NCBI GenBank assembly: GCA_030042375.1
Contig: JASHZU010000407.1
Location: 1 to 5,650, forward strand
Source of the DNA: Verrucomicrobiia bacterium
GTDB taxonomy: Bacteria > Verrucomicrobiota > Verrucomicrobiae > Limisphaerales > UBA11358
Length of the DNA: 5,650 bases
Direction: 5' to 3'
The notes beneath the pieces were generated by a model. It had not been told where the DNA came from. It worked only from the letters and a program-made list of their open reading frames with translations, and made no database searches. The stretch's first letter is position 1. Each line of letters begins with the position of its first letter. Positions 1 through 4,803 of this stretch are shown piece by piece. The translations under genes and the position numbers were made by a program.

Positions 1-91
1 GCCAGAGCCAGACCTATATCGCGGGCGTCATCAACGGCAACGGCAGCGGGCTGGTCAATCTCAATGCCTCACAATTGACCAGCATCGGCAA
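1..91 (+). repeat. Long direct repeat, copy A (partner at 526-616)
   Basis: This stretch matches 526-616 at 88 of 91 positions, with mismatches at 51, 60 and 64, an offset of 525 bp (175 codons, frame kept). It encodes QSQTYIAGVINGNGSG and the following ASQLTSIGN. The match continues to the window edge, so the repeat probably extends further left. Confidence 0.93.
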
Positions 92-1601
92 TAACAACGG
101 AGGGAGTTACAATTTCTTCGTGGGACCCTCGGGCAACGCGACGACCAGCGGCTCCTTCAACACGGCTAACGGCCTCGCTGCGCTCGAACTTAACACGAGT
201 GGCTCCGGCAACACGGCCGACGGCTTGGCAGCGCTTGCCTCCAACATAAGCGGCTCGAACAACATCGCCAACGGCGTTAATGCGCTTTTCAACAACACGA
301 GCGGCTCTGACAACACGGCCAATGGCTTTCAGGCGCTTTTCAACAACACGAGTGGTTGCTACAACACAGCCGACGGACTTCAGGCGCTTTACTTGAACAC
401 AACCGGCTCGAACAACATCGCGCTGGGCTATGCGGCCGGCGATAACATCACCACCGACAGTTCGAATATTGACATCGGCAACCCCGGCATGGCGGGTGAA
501 AACAACGTCATCCGCATCGGCAGCGGCCAGAGCCAGACCTATATCGCGGGCGTCATCAACGGCAACGGCAGCGGGTTGGTCAATGTCAGTGCCTCACAAT
601 TGACCAGCATCGGCAACAATAATTTCTTTGCCGGTTCGGCGGGCAACGCGGCGAACACCGGCTCGGACAACACGGCGATGGGCGCCGAGGCGTTGACGAA
701 CAACACCAGCGGCACGGGCAATACGGCGTTTGGCTTTGGCGCGCTGCAAAACGCCACGGGCAACTTCAATTTTGGCTATGGCTATTTGGCGGGGTCGGGC
801 CTCACCACCGGGGCGAATAACGTGGATATTGCCGCCGCCGGCCAGCCCGGCGACAACGCGATTATCCGGATCGGCCAGCCGGGGATTCAAACGGCCACCT
901 ATTTGACGGGCGTCATTACCAATACCGGCACGATGGCGTTGCAGGCCGGAACAGATATGGATTTGCAAGCCATCAACGACCTGAATGCAGTGGTCGGGGC
1001 GGATATGTCTTTGACTGCCAGCGGAAGAGTAAGCGTTAGTGCCACTTCTACCATGAATTTGCAATCAGAAAGCTCGATACAGCTCCAAGCGCAATCGGAA
1101 TTGGCACTAAGCGGTTCGATCATCACCACTACTGGCAATGTGGGCATTGGCAACGGTTCTCCCGGTAATTTGTTAGTGGTGGGCGCGGGCGGCGCTTATT
1201 GCAACGGCACGACCTGGGTGAACGGCTCGGACCGCAATTCCAAGGAAGACTTCGCCGCCGTCAATCCGCGCGACGTTCTGGCCAAAGTCGCGGCACTGCC
1301 CATCTCGGAATGGCAATACAAGGTGGAGGCCGATGGCATCCGGCACATTGGCCCGATGGCCCAGGATTTCCACGCGGCCTTCGGCTTGAATGGCGCGGAT
1401 GACAAACACATTGCCACGGTGGACGAAGGCGGCGTGGCGCTCGCCGCCATCCAGGGGCTAAACCAGAAAGTAGATGAATTGAAAAAAGAACTGGACCATA
1501 GGGACATTGAGAATGCCCAATTGCAAAAGCAGAACGATTTGCTCGTCGAACGATTGGATCAATTGGAAGCTGCGGTAAATCGTCTTTCCGCCCAAAAATA
1601 G
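1..1601 (+). CDS. Repetitive trimeric fibre protein with C-terminal S74 chaperone (5' partial)
   Basis: The reading frame is open from the left edge (first whole codon at 3), so the start codon lies outside the window; the TTG at 75 sits inside a repeat and is not a start. About 532 residues are visible. In order they are: the end of one repeat module (3-92); six 17-residue GSxNTAxGxxALxxNTS repeats (150-455); an IRIG...QTYIAGVI module (about 450-620); two more 17-mers (660-761) and a second IRIG...QTATYLTGVI module (about 815-920); eight octapeptides (933-1124); a GNVGIG linker; an S74 chaperone domain from about 1227 with motif SDRNSK; and a charged coiled coil (about 1449-1598). The repeats resemble YadA-type adhesin heads, and S74 domains are known to trimerise phage tail spikes and then cleave themselves off. 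I infer a trimeric, probably surface-exposed fibre. The ligand and export route are not visible. A prophage origin is possible, but the neighbours are chromosomal genes. Confidence 0.9.
   Translation, partial: QSQTYIAGVINGNGSGLVNLNASQLTSIGNNNGGSYNFFVGPSGNATTSGSFNTANGLAALELNTSGSGNTADGLAALASNISGSNNIANGVNALFNNTSGSDNTANGFQALFNNTSGCYNTADGLQALYLNTTGSNNIALGYAAGDNITTDSSNIDIGNPGMAGENNVIRIGSGQSQTYIAGVINGNGSGLVNVSASQLTSIGNNNFFAGSAGNAANTGSDNTAMGAEALTNNTSGTGNTAFGFGALQNATGNFNFGYGYLAGSGLTTGANNVDIAAAGQPGDNAIIRIGQPGIQTATYLTGVITNTGTMALQAGTDMDLQAINDLNAVVGADMSLTASGRVSVSATSTMNLQSESSIQLQAQSELALSGSIITTTGNVGIGNGSPGNLLVVGAGGAYCNGTTWVNGSDRNSKEDFAAVNPRDVLAKVAALPISEWQYKVEADGIRHIGPMAQDFHAAFGLNGADDKHIATVDEGGVALAAIQGLNQKVDELKKELDHRDIENAQLQKQNDLLVERLDQLEAAVNRLSAQK
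150..455 (+). repeat. Six tandem 51-bp coding repeats (17-residue head repeats)
   Basis: Units start at exactly 150, 201, 252, 303, 354 and 405, each encoding a 17-residue variant of GSxNTAxGxxALxxNTS. The last unit degrades into the IALGYAAGDN junction. Units 3 and 4 share an identical 20-base stretch at 282-301 and 333-352, so the array is conserved as DNA as well as protein. Period and composition fit a beta-roll/left-handed beta-helix of the YadA-head type. Unit 5 carries a lone Cys (357-359) where the others have Ser. Confidence 0.93.
526..616 (+). repeat. Long direct repeat, copy B (partner at 1-91)
   Basis: Second copy of the 91-bp direct repeat. Beyond 616 the copies part: copy A has a four-residue insertion (GGSY) before the NFF motif, while copy B goes straight on to FFAGSAGNA. 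A third, diverged form of the QTxTYxxGVI part lies near 886-917. Confidence 0.93.
660..761 (+). repeat. Second, shorter array of two 51-bp repeats
   Basis: Units at 660-710 and 711-761 encode GSDNTAMGAEALTNNTS and GTGNTAFGFGALQNATG, the same 17-residue repeat as at 150-455. They sit at the equivalent place in the next module of the protein. The copy number (two against six) is what mainly distinguishes the two modules. Confidence 0.88.
933..1124 (+). repeat. Eight octapeptide repeats, gp5/VgrG-like beta-helix shaft
   Basis: The coding sequence divides without gaps into eight 24-bp units starting at 933, 957, 981, 1005, 1029, 1053, 1077 and 1101: MALQAGTD, MDLQAIND, LNAVVGAD, MSLTASGR, VSVSATST, MNLQSESS, IQLQAQSE, LALSGSII. 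Residue 1 is always aliphatic or Met, residue 3 is Leu/Val/Ala, and residue 5 is mostly small, with polar residues between. An octad rhythm with alternating buried positions is typical of the triple-stranded beta-helix of T4 gp5 and VgrG spikes. The fold is inferred from the pattern only. Confidence 0.7.
1227..1244 (+). other. Predicted S74 autocleavage motif (Ser...Lys)
   Basis: The codons read S-D-R-N-S-K. S74 domains (endosialidase and tail-spike chaperones) typically begin with S-D-x-R-x-K, where cleavage falls at the Ser and the Lys forms the catalytic pair. The Ser (1227-1229) and Lys (1242-1244) are five residues apart as in that pattern, although the Arg is shifted by one. Cleavage here would release about 124 residues: the chaperone and coiled coil. 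The downstream motifs ISEW, RHIGPMAQDF and GVALAAIQGL also fit the family. Confidence 0.7.
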
Positions 1602-1647
1602 GGCGATTTTATTTGTTTTCCCGATTAGTCAACGCCTAAGGAGGGTT

Positions 1648-1688
1648 GGCAGGGCAGTTCGGCTCCTTGCCGGACAATTCGTTTTTTT
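1648..1688 (+). terminator. Possible rho-independent terminator after the fibre gene
   Basis: GGCAGGG (1648-1654) pairs with CCTTGCC (1665-1671) with one G-T wobble. An inner A-G/C-T pair closes a TTCGG loop. A run of seven T lies at 1682-1688. The 10-nt gap between stem and T run is longer than usual, so it may be weak or fortuitous. It lies 46 nt after the fibre stop codon and before the epimerase gene, where a terminator would be expected. Confidence 0.35.
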
Positions 1689-1713
1689 GCTCGGCTTTTA
1701 CCCCCAAAAAATC

Positions 1714-1719
1714 TATATT
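1714..1719 (+). promoter_or_regulatory. Possible -10 hexamer before the epimerase gene
   Basis: TATATT lies in an AT-rich stretch 10 nt before the ATG at 1730. TTGCTC at 1687-1692 is the nearest -35-like match, but its 21-nt spacing is too long. TATATTTG at 1714-1721 also fits the TAnnTTTG -7 element known in Bacteroidetes, though a TTTG at 1686-1689 is 24 nt away. Weak evidence. Confidence 0.2.
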
Positions 1720-1729
1720 TGCCATCTTT

Positions 1730-2776
1730 ATGGAAACCAAAAAACGTCTTGTCGAAAAAGATCCGGAGATGAAAAAGGACGATTTAATCGTCATTACGGG
1801 GGCCGGCGGGTTTATCGGCGGTAATCTTGCCCGCTATTTCAAGAAAAAGGGATTCACCCGCATCCGCGCCGTGGATAAAAAACCCGTCTATGAATGGTAT
1901 CTGAAAGAACCCGGCGTCGAGAACATTTGCCTGGACGTCAGCCATGAGGAGCATTGCCATCGCGTTTGCGAAGGCGCCGTGGAAGTTTACAACCTCGCCG
2001 CGGACATGGGCGGGATGGGATTCATCGAGCGCTTCCGCGTGGAATGCCTTCGCAGCATCCTCATCAACACGCACATGATTGAGGCCGCCTACGAGGCCGG
2101 CGCGCGCCGTTATTTTTATTCCTCCTCCGCCTGCGCCTACAACACGAATTTGCAGAAAGACCCGAACGTCCGCGCGTTGAAGGAATCTGACGCCTATCCC
2201 GCCATGGCCGAGCGCGGTTACGGCTGGGAAAAATTGGTTTCTGAAATGTTCTGCGAGGAATATTGGCACGAGCGCGGCATGAAAACCTTCATCGCCCGCT
2301 TCCACAACGTCTACGGCCCGCACGGCACCTGGGATGGCGGCCGCGAAAAAGCCCCCGCCGCCCTCTGCCGCAAAGTTATCCAGGCCATCGATACCGGCAA
2401 AAAAGACATCAACATTTGGGGCGACGGCAACCAGACCCGCAGTTTCATGTACATCGACGATTGCCTGAAAGGCATCGACATGATTACGCACTGCGACGAT
2501 TTGATTGCCACGCCGATTAATCTTGGCTCCAGCGAATTGGTCACCATCAATGAACTGCTTTCCAAGATTGAAAAAATCGCCGGTGTGAAGCTCAAGCGCC
2601 ATTACGATTTGTCCGCGCCCAAGGGCGTAGCCGGTCGCAACAGCGATAACACCTTCATCCAAAAAGTCCTCCACTGGGAGCCCAACACCACGTTGAATAA
2701 AGGCCTCGCGGAGACTTATAAATGGATTGGCGAGCAGTATCACAATCGCAAGGAAGGCAAGCGCGTCGTGGAATAA
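1730..2776 (+). CDS. GDP-mannose 3,5-epimerase-like NAD-dependent epimerase (extended SDR)
   Basis: An extended short-chain dehydrogenase/reductase of 348 residues from the ATG at 1730. The NAD-binding glycine motif GAGGFIG is at residues 24-30. The catalytic set matches plant GDP-mannose 3,5-epimerase at a constant offset of ten: Cys135 in SSSAC (plant Cys145), Tyr164 and Lys168 in YGWEK (174, 178), Lys207 in GGREKAPAA (217). WGDGNQTRSFMYIDD and GRNSDN are also family signatures. Such enzymes convert GDP-D-mannose to GDP-L-galactose and GDP-L-gulose using a bound NAD; in bacteria the product most likely feeds surface polysaccharide (inference). The start is uncertain: the ATG at 1769 (MKKDDLIVITG, 335 residues) puts the first strand at the N-terminus, as is common in bacterial homologues, and has GGAG directly against it. 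The frame runs open further upstream to 1646, but that part looks like leader. ffh follows after 34 nt. Another sugar-nucleotide substrate cannot be excluded. Confidence 0.92.
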   Translation: METKKRLVEKDPEMKKDDLIVITGAGGFIGGNLARYFKKKGFTRIRAVDKKPVYEWYLKEPGVENICLDVSHEEHCHRVCEGAVEVYNLAADMGGMGFIERFRVECLRSILINTHMIEAAYEAGARRYFYSSSACAYNTNLQKDPNVRALKESDAYPAMAERGYGWEKLVSEMFCEEYWHERGMKTFIARFHNVYGPHGTWDGGREKAPAALCRKVIQAIDTGKKDINIWGDGNQTRSFMYIDDCLKGIDMITHCDDLIATPINLGSSELVTINELLSKIEKIAGVKLKRHYDLSAPKGVAGRNSDNTFIQKVLHWEPNTTLNKGLAETYKWIGEQYHNRKEGKRVVE

Positions 2777-2805
2777 TTGGCGTTTTGGCCGTGACGCCGT
2801 AATGT
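2777..2805 (+). promoter_or_regulatory. Possible promoter for ffh
   Basis: TTGGCG (2777-2782) and TAATGT (2800-2805) are spaced by 17 nt and lie just before the ffh ATG at 2811. Both are partial matches to the sigma-70 consensus. Initiation six to seven nt after the -10 would fall on the ATG itself, giving a leaderless transcript. ffh could equally be read through from the epimerase gene. Confidence 0.22.
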
Positions 2806-2810
2806 AGGAC

Positions 2811-4157
2811 ATGTTCGATACTCTTAGCAGCAAGCTTCAAAACGCGTTCCGCAACCTGCGCGGTCTCGGAAAAATTTCCGAGAGCAACGTGGCCGATTCG
2901 TTGCGCGAAGTGCGCATGGCGCTGCTCGAAGCGGACGTGAACTTCAAGGTCGCGCGCGATTTCATCGAGCGCGTCAAAACTAAATCCATCGGCGCGGAAG
3001 TCGTCCAAAGCGTCCAGCCTGGGCAGCAGATCATCAAAATCATCCACGACGAACTCGTGGACCTGCTCGGCTCGCAAAACGCCGCACTCAATCTAACCGG
3101 CAATCCATCCTCCATCATGATGGTCGGCTTGCATGGCTCCGGCAAAACGACTTCCGGCGGCAAGCTCGCCCGCCTCCTGCAAAAGCAGGGCCGCCAGCCG
3201 TTGCTCGTCGCCGCGGACGTTTATCGTCCGGCGGCCATGGACCAACTCGAAACGCTCGGCCAACAAATCGATATCCCCGTCTTCTTAAAACGCGGTGAGA
3301 CCGATGTCCTCAAAATCGCCCGCGAAGCGATGGACTATGCCAAAGCGCAAAACCGGAACGTGTTGATTTTCGATACCGCCGGCCGTTTGCAAATTGACGA
3401 ACCGCTCGTGCAGGAATTGGTCCGTTTACGCGACCTTGTCAAACCGCAGGAAATTTTGCTCGTGCTCGACGCCGCCACCGGCCAGGAAGCCGTCAACGTC
3501 GCCACGCATTTCGACCAGGCGCTGCAAATCACCGGCTCCATTCTCACCAAGCTGGACGGCGATGCCCGTGGCGGCGCGGCCTTGAGTTTGAAATCTGTCA
3601 CCGGCAAGCCGATTAAATTCGCCGGTGTCGGCGAAAAGCTCGAGGACTTCGAGCCGTTTCATCCCGAACGCATGGCCTCGCGGATTCTCGGCATGGGCGA
3701 CGTCGTCAGTCTTGTCGAAAAAGCGGCTGAAGCCGTGAGCGAGGAGGACGCCCGGAAGCTCGAGGAAAAGATGCGCAAGGGCGAGTTCACCCTCGAAGAT
3801 TTTCTCGAGCAATTGCGCGCGATGAAAAAACTCGGCTCGCTCGAAAGCATCATGAAAATGATGCCCGGCGGCTCCGAAGCGCTCAAGCAAGTGGACATCG
3901 GCAAACAGGAAAAGGAATTTAAGCGGATGGAAGGCATGGTCTGCGCCATGACGCCGAAGGAACGAAAAGCCCCGGCGATTCTGAACGCCAGCCGCCGCCG
4001 CCGCATCGCCGCCGGCAGCGGTGTGACCGTGACGGAACTCAACACCATGCTCAATAAATTTTTCCAGATGCAGCAGATGATGAAGAAGATGGGCAAGATG
4101 CAGAAAATGATGGCCCGCATGGGTGGCGGCGGCTTGCCGGGAATGTTTGGACGTTAA
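2811..4157 (+). CDS. ffh: Signal recognition particle GTPase Ffh (SRP54)
   Basis: Complete Ffh, 448 residues, close to the usual bacterial length. It binds the small SRP RNA and nascent signal peptides and, with the receptor FtsY, delivers ribosomes to the membrane translocase. The helical N domain covers about residues 1-95 (it starts MFDTLSSKL, typical of the family, which fixes the start). The G domain follows: P-loop GLHGSGKTT 106-114, DVYRPAA 136-142, DTAGR 188-192, TKLDGDARGG 246-255, then GVGEKLEDFEPFHP. The Met-rich M domain follows, with the RNA-binding SRRRRIAAGSG at 394-404 and a tail of KKM/MMARM repeats ending GLPGMFGR. One oddity: His108 replaces the Gln of the usual GLQGxGKTT motif. 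AGGA lies only 1 nt before the ATG, too close for normal Shine-Dalgarno use. The stop overlaps the stop of the opposing carbonic anhydrase-like gene. Confidence 0.98.
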   Translation: MFDTLSSKLQNAFRNLRGLGKISESNVADSLREVRMALLEADVNFKVARDFIERVKTKSIGAEVVQSVQPGQQIIKIIHDELVDLLGSQNAALNLTGNPSSIMMVGLHGSGKTTSGGKLARLLQKQGRQPLLVAADVYRPAAMDQLETLGQQIDIPVFLKRGETDVLKIAREAMDYAKAQNRNVLIFDTAGRLQIDEPLVQELVRLRDLVKPQEILLVLDAATGQEAVNVATHFDQALQITGSILTKLDGDARGGAALSLKSVTGKPIKFAGVGEKLEDFEPFHPERMASRILGMGDVVSLVEKAAEAVSEEDARKLEEKMRKGEFTLEDFLEQLRAMKKLGSLESIMKMMPGGSEALKQVDIGKQEKEFKRMEGMVCAMTPKERKAPAILNASRRRRIAAGSGVTVTELNTMLNKFFQMQQMMKKMGKMQKMMARMGGGGLPGMFGR

Positions 4158-4699
4158 ATCGGCCCACCCACTCCAATCTTATTCTTCAAACAATACGCCG
4201 CGTTCGCGACGTATTTTTCCGCCCACCATTTCAATCCGGCACGTTCTTTCGCCGTTAGCTTGCGAACCACTTTCGCCGGCGCGCCCAGCACCAGCGAACC
4301 CGGTGGGATTTTTGTGCCCTGCGTGATCAGCGCCTTCGAACCAATCAACGATTGTTTGCCGATGACCGCGCCGTCCAAAATCACCGCGCCCATCCCCACC
4401 AGCACTTCGTCCCCTACCCGGCATGCATGCACAATCGCGCTATGACCTACCGTCACCCAATTGTCCACCACGCACGGAAAATCATCTGCCACGTGCAGCA
4501 CCGCGTTGTCCTGGATGTTCGTGTGATGGCCCACCACGATACGGTGCAGATCACCACGCGCGACCGCGCCGTACCACACGCTCGAATGCGCGCCCAGCGT
4601 CACATCGCCGATCACCGTCGCCGTCCTCGCGATAAAAACGCCCTTCCCCAGCTTCGGAGCTTTGCCCAGAAACTTATCCAGTTGCCTGTCCATGTTCAT
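4154..4699 (-). CDS. Gamma-class carbonic anhydrase-like protein (YrdA/PaaY-type)
   Basis: A 181-residue protein from the ATG at 4699-4697. TTG at 4708 and ATG at 4693 are other in-frame starts. Residues about 17-140 are left-handed beta-helix hexapeptide turns (VFIARTATVIGDVTLG and onward), followed by a C-terminal helix (AKERAGLKWWAEKY) that packs on the trimer in this family. Motifs match gamma carbonic anhydrases: ARGD with Arg48 and Asp50 (Cam Arg59, Asp61), NIQDN with Gln63 (Cam Gln75), and three zinc ligands His69 in VLHV and His86 and His91 in VGHSAIVHAC (Cam His81, 117, 122). The acidic proton-shuttle loop of archaeal Cam is absent, as in CamH and YrdA/PaaY proteins, many of which show little measured CO2 hydration activity. 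The metal site is intact, but I cannot tell whether it is a true carbonic anhydrase or a related enzyme such as a thioesterase of the PaaY kind. It diverges from the hydrolase gene at 4804. Confidence 0.94.
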   Translation of the reverse strand: MNMDRQLDKFLGKAPKLGKGVFIARTATVIGDVTLGAHSSVWYGAVARGDLHRIVVGHHTNIQDNAVLHVADDFPCVVDNWVTVGHSAIVHACRVGDEVLVGMGAVILDGAVIGKQSLIGSKALITQGTKIPPGSLVLGAPAKVVRKLTAKERAGLKWWAEKYVANAAYCLKNKIGVGGPI

Positions 4700-4702
4700 C
4701 AA

Positions 4703-4726
4703 CCGCAAATTACGCGGATTTTGCGG
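4703..4726. repeat. Inverted repeat CCGCAAA/TTTGCGG in the divergent region
   Basis: CCGCAAA (4703-4709) and TTTGCGG (4720-4726) are a perfect 7-bp inverted repeat with a 10-nt spacer. It overlaps the proposed -10 and spacer of the minus-strand gene. It could be an operator or a fortuitous hairpin. Confidence 0.45.
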
Positions 4727-4734
4727 AATGTAAA
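4707..4734 (-). promoter_or_regulatory. Possible promoter for the carbonic anhydrase-like gene
   Basis: On the minus strand, TTTACA (4734-4729, five of six to the -35 consensus) is followed after 16 nt by TAATTT (4712-4707). The ATG at 4699 is 7 nt further on, so transcription would begin at or just before the start codon. No Shine-Dalgarno sequence is visible. Both inverted repeats of the intergenic region overlap this promoter. Confidence 0.33.
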
Positions 4735-4748
4735 AATTTTAATCCGCG
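4713..4748. repeat. Inverted repeat CGCGGATT/AATCCGCG in the divergent region
   Basis: CGCGGATT (4713-4720) and AATCCGCG (4741-4748) form a perfect 8-bp inverted repeat with a 20-nt spacer containing AAAATTTT. The left arm lies inside the hairpin at 4703-4726, so as single strands only one of the two structures could form. It spans the proposed -35 of the minus-strand gene. Confidence 0.5.
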
Positions 4749-4769
4749 AAATGTTTCAGGAATTTTAAT

Positions 4770-4797
4770 TTGTCCGCGCCGCCGCCTGCGTTAGAGT
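4770..4797 (+). promoter_or_regulatory. Possible promoter for the metallo-hydrolase gene
   Basis: TTGTCC (4770-4775) and TAGAGT (4792-4797) are spaced by 16 nt, and the ATG at 4804 is 6 nt after the hexamer. Both are weak consensus matches. AGAG at 4793-4796 could instead act as a weak Shine-Dalgarno site 7 nt before the ATG. Confidence 0.25.
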
Positions 4798-4803
4798 AAT
4801 CCC

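Noticed and set aside
75..77. TTG as start of the fibre gene
   Set aside because: The frame is open to the left edge, and the sequence before it (QSQTYIAGVI...) is repeated in frame at 526-616, so this is internal coding sequence.
150..455. CRISPR-like regular repeats
   Set aside because: The 51-bp period is uninterrupted coding sequence with no unique spacers between identical repeats; it is a protein repeat.
1..1601. Prophage tail-fibre gene marking a phage insertion
   Set aside because: S74 domains are common in phage, but the visible right flank holds an epimerase, ffh and metabolic genes with no phage or integrase sequence. The left flank cannot be judged.
1646..1729. N-terminal extension of the epimerase from TTG at 1646
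   Set aside because: The extension overlaps the terminator-like hairpin, has no usable ribosome-binding spacing, and precedes the Rossmann fold with sequence that looks like leader; ATG at 1730 or 1769 is more likely.
2779..2798. GGCGT/ACGCC hairpin as a terminator after the epimerase
   Set aside because: Only a 5-bp stem with a 10-nt loop and no T run after it; it also overlaps the putative ffh promoter.
1784..2833. Long antisense open frame (about 349 codons) opposite the epimerase
   Set aside because: It mirrors a gene with clear catalytic motifs; the translation is low-complexity Ala/Val/Gly/Asp/Phe with no recognisable domain, as expected for a shadow in GC-rich coding DNA.
4260..4768. 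Plus-strand open frames across the carbonic anhydrase-like gene
   Set aside because: His/Arg/Pro-rich shadow translations; the minus strand encodes a clear hexapeptide beta-helix with three zinc-ligand His.
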